Origin: Oceanobacillus sp. HTM 045
Lineage (GTDB): Bacteria; Pseudomonadota; Alphaproteobacteria; Rhodobacterales; Rhodobacteraceae
Length of the DNA stretch: 64,000 bases
Assembly: GCA_009733745.1 (NCBI GenBank)
Contig: WNWL01000007.1
Coordinates: 248,001 to 312,000 of the forward strand
Direction: 5' to 3'
Shown here: piece after piece, positions 34,605 to 43,913 of the stretch
Layout of the letters: every line of letters begins with the position of its first letter
Position numbering within the stretch: the stretch's first letter is position 1
Notes under the pieces: generated by a model
The model's database searches: none
The model's input: only the letters and a program-made list of their open reading frames with translations
Told to the model about the DNA's origin: nothing
Program-made: the position numbers and the translations under genes

Positions 34605-35076
34605 GCGTCCTGCCTCCCCCCGAGGCACGGCGCCAGGTGCGGCACTCGCCGCCGCACGGATGAGGCACGCGACCACCGTCCGCCGCCGTCATTCAGGTCC
34701 ACCCGGTTGCCGCGTCTGCGACCTCGTCAAACCGGTTCGGTCTCGAGCAGAATAGCGGGAGTTCAATCGACAGGAACGAAGCTGCGAGACCAGGTTTGAA
34801 GATCCTTCCGCTCACCCCGGAGGCGGCCATCTTCCGACGCCGGAATCCGCTCGGAACGGGGGAGGGCAGAATCAGCACCAGAACCCCCATTTCACCCGTG
34901 GCGGTGAAACAGGGTTCCGATCGGGAACGGGTGCCGTTCGGGAGGACGCGCCCTTGTCACCCGCCGGGTGACATCTGTGCGGCGCTGAAAGCCTGCGCCG
35001 AGAGTGACGGTGTCACGGGGTGGCGTCACCGCCGGGCGCGGGAATTGCGCCCGGCATTATCGGGTCGCCGAACCTG
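34604..35076. other. Convergent intergenic region without a gene
   Basis: About 470 bases between metY and the transaminase gene, which converge. No coding frame is credible. The right-hand third carries a series of short inverted repeats, described as a separate entry. Confidence 0.5.
34890..35016. repeat. Run of four short inverted repeats
   Basis: Four stems follow each other: TTTCACC/GGTGAAA (34890-34896, 34903-34909), GTTCC/GGAAC (34914-34918, 34924-34928), TGTCACCC/GGGTGACA (34955-34962, 34966-34973) and GTGAC/GTCAC (35004-35008, 35012-35016). The third has a 3-base loop. Three of the four share the core GTCAC/GTGAC or TCACC/GGTGA. Confidence 0.55.
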
Positions 35077-35931
35077 TCAGATCGCCTCTGCGCGGGCGTT
35101 GGCGATGTAGATCTCGCGCAACCGCTTCGCGACCGGGCCGGGCGTGCCCTCGCCGATCTTCGCGCCGTCGATCTCGACCACCGGGCAGACGAAGGTCGAT
35201 GCGGCGGTGATGAAGGCCTCCGAGGCCTGCTGCGCCTCCTCGATGGTGAAGGGGCGTTCCTCCACCTTCATCTGCGCCTCGCGCGCAAGCTGGAGGACGG
35301 AAGCCCTTGTGATTCCGTGCAGAATCGAGTTCGAGAGGTTGCGCGTCACGATCGTCCCGTCGGCGGTGACGATGTAGGCGTTGTTCGAGGTGCCCTCGGT
35401 GACGTGCCCGTCCTCCACCAGCCAGGCGTCGTCCGCGCCCTGCGCCTTCGCCTCCATCTTCGCGAAGGAGGGGTAGAGAAGCTGCACCGTCTTGATGTCG
35501 CGCCGGCCCCAGCGCAGGTCCGGCACCGAGACGACGCGGATGCCGGTCTTGGCCTGCCGCGCCTCCTCCAGCTCCTTCACCTGCGTGAAGAGCACCACGG
35601 ACGGCTTCGCATCCTTCGGCCAGACGAAGTCCCGGTCCGCCGCGCCGCGGGTGATCTGGAGGTAGACGACGCCCTCCTTCAGGTCGTTCCGCGCAATGAG
35701 TTCCCTATGTATTTCAAGGAGTTCCTCGTCGCTGAGCGGGGTTTCCATCTTCAGCTCGGCGAGCGAGCGGGCCAGCCGCTCCATGTGGCCGGGGAAGTCG
35801 GTCAGCTTGCCTTCCAGCACCGAGGAGACCTCGTAGACCCCGTCGGCCATCAGGAAGCCGCGGTCGAAGACCGACACCTTCGCCTCTTCCTCGGGGAGGT
35901 ATTCCCCGTTCACGTACACGATCCGGCTCAT
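35077..35931 (-). CDS. Class IV aminotransferase, D-amino acid transaminase-like
   Basis: PLP enzyme of 284 residues, fold type IV. It begins VYVNGEYLPEEEAKVSVFDRGFLMADGVYE, has the PLP Lys in RRDIKTVQLL and the cofactor contact EGTSNNAYIV. The profile fits D-amino-acid transaminase (D-alanine/D-glutamate exchange with oxoacids). It follows dgcA by 3 bases on the same strand, so it is probably part of the D-glutamate operon and would connect other D-amino acids to D-glutamate. Confidence 0.9.
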   Translation of the reverse strand: MSRIVYVNGEYLPEEEAKVSVFDRGFLMADGVYEVSSVLEGKLTDFPGHMERLARSLAELKMETPLSDEELLEIHRELIARNDLKEGVVYLQITRGAADRDFVWPKDAKPSVVLFTQVKELEEARQAKTGIRVVSVPDLRWGRRDIKTVQLLYPSFAKMEAKAQGADDAWLVEDGHVTEGTSNNAYIVTADGTIVTRNLSNSILHGITRASVLQLAREAQMKVEERPFTIEEAQQASEAFITAASTFVCPVVEIDGAKIGEGTPGPVAKRLREIYIANARAEAI

Positions 35932-35934
35932 GGA

Positions 35935-36918
35935 TTACCCCCAGAGTTCAGGCTCGGGCGGATGCGCGCCCGCCGCGTCATACTTGAGCGGAGGCTGCGC
36001 GTCCTCCGCCATCCAGAGCGGGCCGTCGAGGTCCACGACCTCCGCTCCCTGCGCCAGGATCACCGCCGGCGCCATGGCCAGCGACGAGGCCATCATGCAG
36101 CCGACCATGATCCCGTAACCCTCTGCGCGCGCTGCATCTTTCAGCGCCAGCGCCTCGGTCAGCCCGCCGGTCTTGTCGAGCTTGATGTTGACGATGTCGT
36201 ACTTGCCCTTCAGCTCCGGCAGCGAGGCGCGGTCGTGGCAGCTCTCGTCTGCGCAGACCGGCAGCGGCCGCTCGATGCCGCCCAGCGCGTCGTCCGCGCC
36301 CGCGGGCAGCGGCTGCTCGACCATCGCGACGCCGAGCCGAACCATCACGGGGGCCAGTTCGGCATACTGCTCCACCGACCAGCCCTCGTTGGCGTCCACC
36401 ACGATCTTCGTGTCCGGCGCGCCGCGGCGGACGGCCTCGAGGCGGGCGATGTCACCCTCACCGCCCAGCTTGACCTTCAGGAGCGGCAGATGCGCACTCT
36501 CCCGCGCCGCCGCCTCCATCTTCGCAGGCTCGTCCAGCGACAGGGTGAAGACCGTCACCACCGGCCCCGGCCTGGGCAGGCCGGCAATCTCCCAGTGGCG
36601 TTTTCCGGAGAGCTTGCACTCCAGGTCCCAGAGCGCGCAGTCGACCAGGTTCCGCGCCGCGCCCGCGGGCAGGAGGCCCTGCAGCGCCGCCCGGTCGGTC
36701 GGGTCGGCGGCGGCGGCGAAGTAGCCCTCCACCTGCGCCTCAACGCTCTCCAGGCTCTCGCCGTAGCGCTTGTAGGGCACGCACTCGCTGCGGGCGGTGA
36801 CGCCTTCGCCGCGCACCGTCAGCATCAGCGTCTCGGCCACCGTCCGGCTGCCGCGGGAGATGGTGAAGGTTCCGCGCAGCGGCCATTCCTGCCGCGCGAC
36901 CGTCCAGTCGTAGCTCAC
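35935..36918 (-). CDS. dgcA: N-acetyl-D-glutamate racemase (dipeptide-epimerase family)
   Basis: Enolase-superfamily protein of 327 residues. The catalytic lysine is in LKVKLGG; metal ligands are VVDANEGW, MVEQPL and ADESCH; the second lysine is in NIKLDKTGG. The GTG start at 36918 overlaps the stop of the DUF1611 gene. Sequence alone points to L-Ala-D/L-Glu epimerase. The neighbouring DUF1611 gene is the known partner of the D-glutamate pathway DgcN-DgcA, which favours racemisation of N-acetyl-D-glutamate. Confidence 0.85.
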   Translation of the reverse strand: MSYDWTVARQEWPLRGTFTISRGSRTVAETLMLTVRGEGVTARSECVPYKRYGESLESVEAQVEGYFAAAADPTDRAALQGLLPAGAARNLVDCALWDLECKLSGKRHWEIAGLPRPGPVVTVFTLSLDEPAKMEAAARESAHLPLLKVKLGGEGDIARLEAVRRGAPDTKIVVDANEGWSVEQYAELAPVMVRLGVAMVEQPLPAGADDALGGIERPLPVCADESCHDRASLPELKGKYDIVNIKLDKTGGLTEALALKDAARAEGYGIMVGCMMASSLAMAPAVILAQGAEVVDLDGPLWMAEDAQPPLKYDAAGAHPPEPELWG

Positions 36919-37910
36919 AGCGCCTCCACCAGCTTCGCGACGCCGAAGCGGTAGGGGTCGGTGGCGGGCATGCCCATCGCCTCCTCGATCCCGGCGAGGT
37001 AGCCCTGCGCCTCGTCCTCGCCCATCGCGGCGGTGTTGACCGAGATTCCACTCACCCGCACGTCCGGGTTCACGATCCGCGCCAGCGGCATGACCATCTC
37101 GTGCAGCGCCTCCAGCGTCGGCACCTGGAAATGCGGCAGCCCGCGCATGTGGGTGCGCGTCGGCTCGTGGCAGAGGATCAGGTTGTCCGCCTGGCTGCCG
37201 TGGATCAGCGCCATCGTCACCCCAGAGAAGGACGGGTGGAAGAGCGAGCCCTGCCCCTCGACCACGTCCCAGTGGTCGTCCGCGGCCTCCGGGGTGATCG
37301 TCTCGACCGCGCCGGCCATGAAATCGGCCACGACCGCGTCCAGCGGAACGCCGTCGCCGGTGATCAGGATGCCGGTCTGCCCGGTGGCGCGGAAATCGGC
37401 CTTCATGCCGCGCGCGCGCATCTCCTTCTCCAGCGCCAGGGCGGTATACATCTTGCCGCACGAGCAGTCGGTGCCGACCGCGAGGATGCGCTTGCCCGCG
37501 CGCCGCTTGCCGTCGCCGATCGGGTACTTCACCGAGGGCACGCGCACGTCGTGCAGCTTCCGCCCGTGCTCCTTCGCCGCCGCCACGAGGTCCGGCTCGT
37601 CGCGCAGCAGGTTGTGCAGGCCGGCCGCGAGGTCCATCCCCGCCGCCAGCGCCTCCACCAGCACCGCCTTCCAGCTTTCGGAGATCACCCCGCCCCGGTT
37701 CGCCACGCCGATCACCAGCGTCTTCGCGCCCGCGGCGACCGCCTCGCCGATCGTCATGTCCGGGAGCCCCATGTCCGCCTTGCAGCCCGGCAGGCGGAAC
37801 TGGCCGACGCTGATGCCGGGCCGCCAGTCGCGGATGCCCTGCGCGACCTTCGCCGCAAGCGCGTCGGGCGCGTCACCGAGGAACAGGAGATAGGGGGTCT
37901 GAAGGCTCAT
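36915..37910 (-). CDS. dgcN: D-glutamate N-acetyltransferase (DUF1611 family)
   Basis: Protein of 331 residues. A P-loop-like GTDCSCGKMYTALALEKEM lies in the centre, preceded by VGVANRGG-type strands (VIGVANRGGVIS) and followed by EGQGSLFHPSFSGVT and LCHEPTRTHMRG. The DUF1611 family was linked to D-glutamate catabolism as DgcN, which acetylates D-glutamate before racemisation by DgcA. The immediate overlap with dgcA supports that role here. Confidence 0.85.
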   Translation of the reverse strand: MSLQTPYLLFLGDAPDALAAKVAQGIRDWRPGISVGQFRLPGCKADMGLPDMTIGEAVAAGAKTLVIGVANRGGVISESWKAVLVEALAAGMDLAAGLHNLLRDEPDLVAAAKEHGRKLHDVRVPSVKYPIGDGKRRAGKRILAVGTDCSCGKMYTALALEKEMRARGMKADFRATGQTGILITGDGVPLDAVVADFMAGAVETITPEAADDHWDVVEGQGSLFHPSFSGVTMALIHGSQADNLILCHEPTRTHMRGLPHFQVPTLEALHEMVMPLARIVNPDVRVSGISVNTAAMGEDEAQGYLAGIEEAMGMPATDPYRFGVAKLVEAL

Positions 37911-38038
37911 GCCGGGCTCCGCTGGCTCGAGGTTTCCCCCTTGCTAACCGGAACCGCGGCCGCTTCCAATCCCCCCGTTTGCAATGCAGCAGAGCGCCAA
38001 CCGCAACGCGGGGGGCGCCTGCCGCCGCCGGGTGGGGG

Positions 38039-39928
38039 CTATGCCGCGCGGGGCGGCCGCGACGGGCCGCGCGCCTCCAGCTCCGCGATCCGGTCGCGCG
38101 GATCGCCCCGAAGCACGTCGAGCGCCTCCGGCCGGGTCCACTCCTCCGGCACGCCGCAGAGGCCCACCCGCGCCGCCCAGGCGCCGAAGGCGGGATGCGC
38201 GGTGCCGACCGCGAAGGGAATCGAGAGCACCAGCCCGAGGATCATCGGCGCCGCCCACCAGATCACGCCCGGAGGCCCGAAGGCGAGGATCGACCCGGCC
38301 AGCGCCAGCCCGAACAGCGTCTGCGGCCAGAGCCCGCGCCGCGCGTCGCCCCAGGTCAGCCGGTAAGCGTCGCGGTTCTGCCCGCCCCAGATCACGGATC
38401 GGCCGAACACCAGCCCGCCAAGGAACAGCGTCACCCGGAACGCCACCACCGGCGCGATCAGGATCGAGAAGACCGTCTCGACCAGCGCCCCGGCGAGGAA
38501 CCGCGCGGTGCCGCCATAGCGCGCCGCGCCGCCCTTCTGCAGCAGGATGTCGGTGATCCCGGCGATCTTCGGCACCAGCGAGACCGCGAACATGATGAAG
38601 AACATCGCGATGCCGACGGCAAGGTTGATACCCGCCGTGTCGCCGTCCGCGAGCTTGGAGGCGGCGGCCACCGTCATCAGCATCCAGGCCGGCGCGCCGA
38701 GATACATCATCACCGCGGCGAAGAGCTGGAACCGGCTGGCAGGCTCAAGCCCGCGCATCCCCAGGAGCCGCCAGTACTGCATGTTGCCCTGGCACCAGCG
38801 CAGGTCGCGCCGGGTGAAGTCCATCAGGGTCGGCGGGTTGTCCTCCCAGCTGCCGCCCTCCACGGGCACCACCCGCACCTCGTAGCCGGCGCGGCGCATC
38901 AGCACCGCCTCGACCTGGTCGTGGCTCAGGATGTGCCCGCCCAGCGGCGGCTTGCCCGGCAGGATCGGCAGGCGGCAGCAGCGGCGGAACGCATCCACCC
39001 GGATCACCGCGTTGTGGCCCCAGAACGGGCCACAGTCGCCCTGCCACCATGCCGCGCCCATCGTGTAGGAGCGCATGCCGTGGCGCATGCCGAACTGGAA
39101 GATTCGCGCGAAGGCGCTGCGGGCCGGCGTGCCGACCGCGAGCGACTGCAGGATGCCGATCCGCGGGTGCGCCTCCATGATCCGCACGAGGCGCAGGATC
39201 GCCTCGCCGTCCATCAGGCTGTCGCTGTCGAGCGGCACGAAAAGCTGGTAGTCGCGGCCCCTGTTCATCAGGAAATCGCGCACGTTGCCGGCCTTGAAGC
39301 CGATATTGCGCTCGCGCCGGCGATAGGCCGCGCGGGGGCCGAAGAGCGGGCGCATCCGCTCGAAAAGCGCCTCTTCCTCCGCCGCCGTTTCCGGCTCCGA
39401 GGTGTCGGAGAGGATGAAGAGGTCGAACTGCCTGCCCCAGCCGGTGGCGTCGAGCGCGCGGCGCACCTCGGCCAGCCGGGCGAAGGCGCGGGCCGGCGGC
39501 TCGTTGCGCACCGTCATGGTCACGGCGACCCGCCCGGTGATCGGAGCGTCGGTCTCGCCCGCGGCGAGATGCGGGGCGACCCGCGCGTATCCGTCGCGCA
39601 CGCCATGCAGCAACCAAAGGCCGAGGACGGCGTTCCACAGTCCCATCACCGTCCAGGGCGCGCCGATGAAGAAACAGGCCACGATCACGATGTCGCTGAG
39701 CGACCACCCGCCCGCGCTGAACGCGGTCAGGATGCCCCAGGTCAGCAGCGCCAGCGTGCCGAGGTTCAGCGCCAGCACGGTATACCTGCGGCGGCGCAGC
39801 AGCGCCCGGCTCTGCAGGCCGGCCGGCGTATCGGTCTGCTTGTCGGCCGTCACGGCCCCCACGGGCGCGCCGGAGAGCGCGATTGCCGGGGCAGCGGCCG
39901 TTTCGGTGGAGTTCTTCATGTTGGTCAA
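38039..39928 (-). CDS. opgH: Glucans biosynthesis glucosyltransferase OpgH (MdoH)
   Basis: Membrane GT2 enzyme of 629 residues that makes the linear backbone of osmoregulated periplasmic glucans. Two N-terminal membrane helices precede the catalytic domain (VTMTVRNEPP, then DSDSLMDGE, DQVEA and RRDLRWCQGNMQY, the D, DxD, TED-like and Q-x-x-RW motifs); several helices follow. It is shorter than the E. coli protein at both ends, as is usual in alphaproteobacteria. No opgG is next to it; opgC lies 5 kb away. Confidence 0.92.
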   Translation of the reverse strand: MTNMKNSTETAAAPAIALSGAPVGAVTADKQTDTPAGLQSRALLRRRRYTVLALNLGTLALLTWGILTAFSAGGWSLSDIVIVACFFIGAPWTVMGLWNAVLGLWLLHGVRDGYARVAPHLAAGETDAPITGRVAVTMTVRNEPPARAFARLAEVRRALDATGWGRQFDLFILSDTSEPETAAEEEALFERMRPLFGPRAAYRRRERNIGFKAGNVRDFLMNRGRDYQLFVPLDSDSLMDGEAILRLVRIMEAHPRIGILQSLAVGTPARSAFARIFQFGMRHGMRSYTMGAAWWQGDCGPFWGHNAVIRVDAFRRCCRLPILPGKPPLGGHILSHDQVEAVLMRRAGYEVRVVPVEGGSWEDNPPTLMDFTRRDLRWCQGNMQYWRLLGMRGLEPASRFQLFAAVMMYLGAPAWMLMTVAAASKLADGDTAGINLAVGIAMFFIMFAVSLVPKIAGITDILLQKGGAARYGGTARFLAGALVETVFSILIAPVVAFRVTLFLGGLVFGRSVIWGGQNRDAYRLTWGDARRGLWPQTLFGLALAGSILAFGPPGVIWWAAPMILGLVLSIPFAVGTAHPAFGAWAARVGLCGVPEEWTRPEALDVLRGDPRDRIAELEARGPSRPPRAA

Positions 39929-40001
39929 CCCTTCTGGACCGTCACCCCAAAGACTGTATGGTCTCTGAAATTCTTCCGCGCCGCAGCAAATTGGACACTT
40001 A

Positions 40002-41009
40002 ATGGCACCCCGCGCGCTCGTTTATATTGCACCGCACAAGGCGGAAATCCACCCGGTGGACGACATGCCGCCGTCGGATTCGGACGGAGCACGCGAGTTT
40101 GTAACGGTCGAGACCGCCTATTCCGGCGTCAGCCGCGGGACGGAGCGGCTGGTCTTTTCCGGGAGCCTGCCGGAGAGCGAGTGGCAGCGGATGCGCGCGC
40201 CGTTCCAGTCGGGGGAGTTTCCGTTCCCGGTGCGCTACGGCTACGCCGCCGCAGGCCGCGTCGTGGCCGGGCCGGAGGCGCTGCTCGGCAAGCGTGTCTT
40301 CGCGCTGCATCCGCATCAGACCCGGTTCACCGTGCCGGCATCGGCGGTCCATGTCCTGCCGGACGCCGTGCCGATGCGCCGTGCCGTGCTGGCGGCCAAC
40401 ATGGAGACCGCGCTCAACGCGATCTGGGACGCCGAACTGCGCCCCGGCGAGCGGGTGCTGGTCATGGGAGCTGGCTTGCTCGGCTGCCTCATCGCGGCGC
40501 TGGCCTCCCGGTCCGGCGACAATCCGGTAGTACTGAGCGATATTGTAGAAGCCCGCGCCGCGCTCGCCCGTGACTTTAACGTGAGCTTTCGTGTGCCCGA
40601 CGCGATCCACGGCGGAGAAGATGGGGCTTTCGATGTAGCCTTCCACACTTCGGCCCATGCCGAAGGATTGCAGCGCAGCCTCGACACGCTCGCCTTCGAG
40701 GGCCGGGTGGTGGAACTCTCCTGGTATGGCGACCGCGAGACGACGCTCCGCCTCGGCGGCGCCTTCCATTCCCGCCGCCTGAGGATCGTCTCCAGCCAGG
40801 TCGGCCACGTCGCGAACAGCCGCCGCGCGACCACCACCCACGCCCGGAGGCTCGCCGAGGCGATATCCCTTCTTGACGATCCCCGCCTCGATGCGCTCAT
40901 CACGGGCGAGGTCGCCTTCGAGGACCTGCCGGCACGCCTGCCGGAGATCCTCGCCCCCGGCGCCCCCGGCATCGCGACGGCGGTGCGCTACGCAAACGAG
41001 GAGAGCTGA
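40002..41009 (+). CDS. MDR (zinc-type) alcohol dehydrogenase family protein
   Basis: Protein of 335 residues with a GroES-like N-terminal domain (TAYSGVSRGTERLVFSG) and a Rossmann domain (VLVMGAGLLGCLIAAL). The overall pattern resembles the BchC-like branch of the family, and the structural zinc Cys cluster is absent. It opens a four-gene overlapping or contiguous run with the PTPS-like, glycosyltransferase and methyltransferase genes. There are no bacteriochlorophyll genes around it, so a BchC role is unlikely. Confidence 0.87.
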   Translation: MAPRALVYIAPHKAEIHPVDDMPPSDSDGAREFVTVETAYSGVSRGTERLVFSGSLPESEWQRMRAPFQSGEFPFPVRYGYAAAGRVVAGPEALLGKRVFALHPHQTRFTVPASAVHVLPDAVPMRRAVLAANMETALNAIWDAELRPGERVLVMGAGLLGCLIAALASRSGDNPVVLSDIVEARAALARDFNVSFRVPDAIHGGEDGAFDVAFHTSAHAEGLQRSLDTLAFEGRVVELSWYGDRETTLRLGGAFHSRRLRIVSSQVGHVANSRRATTTHARRLAEAISLLDDPRLDALITGEVAFEDLPARLPEILAPGAPGIATAVRYANEES

Positions 41010-41408
41010 ATGTACGCCGTCGAAGTCCGCGACCACATCATGATCGCCCATTCCATCCCCGGCGAGACCTTCGGCCCGGCCCAGAAGCTGCACGGCGCGA
41101 CCTATGTCATCGACGTCGCCTTCTTCCGGGAGGCGCTGACCGAGGATGACATCGTCGTCGACATCGGCCGCGCGCATGACGTGCTCAAGGCCGTCCTCGC
41201 GCCTATCAACTACGCCAATCTCGACGAACTGCCCCAGTTCGCGGGAAAGCGGACCACGACCGAGTTCCTCTGCAAGCACGTCTTCGACGCCTTCGCCGAG
41301 GCCGCCCGCAAGGGCGATCTCGGCCCCGGCTCCGAGACGCTCGACCGGATCCGCGTGACCCTCAACGAGAGCCACGTCGCCCGCGCATGGTACGAGGGGG
41401 CGCCGTGA
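41010..41408 (+). CDS. 6-pyruvoyl-tetrahydropterin synthase-like protein with degenerate active site
   Basis: Protein of 132 residues with the T-fold of QueD/PTPS. The zinc-site His14 and His28 are kept (MIAHS and LHGATY), but the third ligand of HGH is Ala30 and the catalytic Cys position is Ala24. The C-terminal substrate Glu is in LNESHVARAWYE. It probably binds a pterin-like molecule but is unlikely to run normal PTPS or QueD chemistry. ATG 41010 directly follows the dehydrogenase stop, and its own stop overlaps the glycosyltransferase start. Confidence 0.85.
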   Translation: MYAVEVRDHIMIAHSIPGETFGPAQKLHGATYVIDVAFFREALTEDDIVVDIGRAHDVLKAVLAPINYANLDELPQFAGKRTTTEFLCKHVFDAFAEAARKGDLGPGSETLDRIRVTLNESHVARAWYEGAP

Positions 41409-42445
41409 TCGCCAGCTTCGCGGTACCGGGAGACATCTCGACCCGCACCGGCGGCTACGAATACGCCCGCCGCCTGCTGGAACATGCGCCCGCGACGGGG
41501 CTGGACCTGGTCCACCTCGCCCTGCCCGGCAGCTTCCCCGCGCCTTCGCAGGCCGATCTCGACGAGAGCTTCGAACAGCTCCGCACCGCCCGCGCGCCGA
41601 TCCTGATCGACGGTCTCGCCCTCGGCGCCCTCCCCGCCGAACGGCTGGCGGCGCTGGAGAAGCCGCTGGCGGCCCTCTGCCACCACCCGCTCGGCATGGA
41701 GACCGGCCTCGCGCCGGAGCGCCGCGACGCGCTCCTCGCCTCCGAGAAGGCCGCCCTCGCTGCCTGCCGCGCCGTCATCACCACCAGCCGCGCCACGGCC
41801 CGCACCGTGGCGGCGGAATTCGGCGTGCCGGAAAACCGCATCGCCGTCGCCCCGCCGGGCACCGACCCCGCGCCCCGCGCGCAGGGCTCGGGCGAGGATA
41901 CCGTCGCGCTGGTCGCGGTCGGCTCGATCGTGCCGCGTAAGGGCTTTGCCGACCTCGTCGCCGCCCTCGCCCCCCTCAAGTCGCTCGACTGGCACCTCAC
42001 CATTGCCGGCTCGCCCGACCGCGACCCCGCCTGCGCCGCCGATCTAGAGGCGCGCATCGAGGCCGCCGGGCTCTCCCGGCGCATCCACCTCGCCGGGTCG
42101 CTCGACCACGACGCCCTCGCGCGGGTCTACGCCCGCAGCGACGCCTTTGTCCTCGCCTCGCACTACGAAGGTTACGGCATGGTCTTCGCCGAAGCCCTCG
42201 CCCGCGGCCTGCCGGTGATCGGCTACCACGGCGAGGCCGTCGCGGAGGCCACCTCGGGCGGCGGCGCGATCCTTGTCCCCACCGGCGACGCCGCCGCGCT
42301 GTCGGAAGCCCTCGCGGCGCTGATCTCCGACCCGGAGGCCCGCGCCGCGCAGGCGGAGGCCGCCTGGGCCGGAGCCCGAAGCCTGCCGCGCTGGCGCGAC
42401 AGCACCGAGACCGTCGCCACAGTCCTGCGGAGCATTGCCAAATGA
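41405..42445 (+). CDS. GT4-type glycosyltransferase
   Basis: Protein of 346 residues with the GT-B fold: an N-terminal acceptor domain, then VAVGSIVPRKGFADLVAAL, LTIAGSPDRD and the nucleotide-sugar motif SHYEGYGMVFAEALARGLPVIGY with the E-x7-E pattern. GTG 41405 overlaps the PTPS stop. The association with a pterin-type protein and a methyltransferase suggests glycosylation of a small molecule. Acceptor unknown. Confidence 0.9.
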   Translation: MIASFAVPGDISTRTGGYEYARRLLEHAPATGLDLVHLALPGSFPAPSQADLDESFEQLRTARAPILIDGLALGALPAERLAALEKPLAALCHHPLGMETGLAPERRDALLASEKAALAACRAVITTSRATARTVAAEFGVPENRIAVAPPGTDPAPRAQGSGEDTVALVAVGSIVPRKGFADLVAALAPLKSLDWHLTIAGSPDRDPACAADLEARIEAAGLSRRIHLAGSLDHDALARVYARSDAFVLASHYEGYGMVFAEALARGLPVIGYHGEAVAEATSGGGAILVPTGDAAALSEALAALISDPEARAAQAEAAWAGARSLPRWRDSTETVATVLRSIAK

Positions 42446-43239
42446 ACGAGTTTTCCGCCGAATGGCTCGCCCTGCGCGCCCCAGCCGACACCCGCGCCCG
42501 CGCCCGCCGCCTGCACGCGATGATCCGCAACTACTTCGAGGACCGCGAGCGCATCCGCATCGTCGATATCGGCTGCGGCACGGGGGCGAGCGTGGCGCTC
42601 TTCTCCGAGATGCCCGGCCCGCGGCAGGACTGGGTGCTGCTCGACCACGACCCGGCCCTGCTTTCCATCGCCGGTTCGCGGGAACTGGCCGACCACCAGT
42701 CGGTGGAGACGCGGCAGGTGGATCTCGCGCGCGATATCCCGGCGATCTTCGAGGCGAGGCCCGACCTCGTCACCGCGCAGGCCTTCTTCGACCTCGTCTC
42801 CAGCCGCTGGATGATGCAGTTCGTGGAGGCGCTGGCCGCCTCTGGCGCCGCGCTCTACGCCCCGCTGATCTATGATGGGGAGGAGACATGGTTCCCGCCC
42901 CACACGCTCGACGAGGGCGTGCTGGCGGAGCTTCACGTCGACATGGAGTCGGACAAGGGCTTCGGTCCCGCGCTCGGGCCGCAGGCGGTCGAGGTGCTGG
43001 GCGACATGCTCGGGCGCAGGGGCTACTCGGTCTGGCAGCTTCCGAGCCCGTGGGAACTGACCGCCGGGGAGGACGCCGACCTGATCGCGGCGCTGGCCTC
43101 CGGCACCGCCAACGCCGTCCGCCCCGCCCTCGGCCCGCTGGCCGCCACCTGGGGCAAGGCCCGCGCCGAGGCCGAGGCCGCCCGGATTGGCCATGTCGAC
43201 ATCCTCGCCATCCCGGCGGCGGACGCGGAAGAGGACTGA
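42442..43239 (+). CDS. Class I SAM-dependent methyltransferase
   Basis: Protein of 265 residues with SAM motif I IVDIGCGTGASV and DHDPALLSIA for the ribose-binding acidic residue; VTAQAFFDLVSSRWM corresponds to the later motif. It starts in the stop of the glycosyltransferase (ATGA). The acceptor is unknown but likely the product of this operon. Confidence 0.88.
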   Translation: MNEFSAEWLALRAPADTRARARRLHAMIRNYFEDRERIRIVDIGCGTGASVALFSEMPGPRQDWVLLDHDPALLSIAGSRELADHQSVETRQVDLARDIPAIFEARPDLVTAQAFFDLVSSRWMMQFVEALAASGAALYAPLIYDGEETWFPPHTLDEGVLAELHVDMESDKGFGPALGPQAVEVLGDMLGRRGYSVWQLPSPWELTAGEDADLIAALASGTANAVRPALGPLAATWGKARAEAEAARIGHVDILAIPAADAEED

Positions 43240-43312
43240 GGGACTCTGCCGCTGAAGCCCAACGCAACGGAACAGGCTCGGCCCCGAAGCGGGGCCGGGA
43301 ACCGGGAAACGC

Positions 43313-43873
43313 TCAGAAGAACCCCATCCGGGAGATCAGCCCGTCGCGCTTGATCAGGGTGTGGAAGAAGGCTGCCGCGATGTGCAGGCCCACCAGCCCC
43401 ATCAGCCCGAGCCCGAAGTAGAAGTGAAGCGTGTAGAGCGTTTCCGACAAAGCCGGGTCCTTGCCGATCAGGCCGGGCAGCGTGCCGCCGAAGAACTCGA
43501 CCGGGTAGCCGCCCGCCGCGGTCGCGAGCCAGCCAATGACCGGCATCAGGATCAGCATGACATACATCAGCCCGTGCACCGCGCCCGACGCCGCCCGCTC
43601 GAAGCCGGTCAGCGGCACCCGGTAGTCCGGCTTGCGGCTCATCAGCTTGGCGAGGATGCGCGGGATCATCAGCGCCAGGATCACCACGCCGAAGCTCTTG
43701 TGCAGCATGTAGATCGTGTTGGTCATGTCCTGCCCGAAGGTCTTGACCAGCCCGTCGAACACGCCCTTCTCGGTGGCGACCAGCATCATGGTCAGCCCGA
43801 TCGCCAGCATGCCCAGCACGCAGACCGCTATGGTCCAGTGCAGCAGCCGCTGGACGAGGTTGTATCGGTACAT
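43313..43873 (-). CDS. Cytochrome b561 family protein
   Basis: Four-helix membrane protein of 186 residues. The helix LLHWTIAVCVLGMLAIGLTMML and later LHKSFGVVILALMIPRIL and LHFYFGLGLMGLVGLHIAAAF carry haem-ligand His residues, as in CybB. It accepts electrons at the membrane, possibly from quinol. I chose ATG 43873 (GGGGGAAG upstream). It converges on the methyltransferase gene and is followed upstream by the RibD-C gene. Confidence 0.9.
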   Translation of the reverse strand: MYRYNLVQRLLHWTIAVCVLGMLAIGLTMMLVATEKGVFDGLVKTFGQDMTNTIYMLHKSFGVVILALMIPRILAKLMSRKPDYRVPLTGFERAASGAVHGLMYVMLILMPVIGWLATAAGGYPVEFFGGTLPGLIGKDPALSETLYTLHFYFGLGLMGLVGLHIAAAFFHTLIKRDGLISRMGFF

Positions 43874-43913
43874 CCGCTTCCCCCGGTTTCGCGTCTCGCC
43901 CCGGGCCGGCGGG

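Noticed and set aside
37979-40573. Rightward open frame of about 864 codons
   Set aside because: It is antisense to opgH and runs on into the dehydrogenase gene in another frame; no domain is visible.
40002-41009. Bacteriochlorophyllide dehydrogenase BchC
   Set aside because: The family resemblance is general and no photosynthesis gene is nearby.
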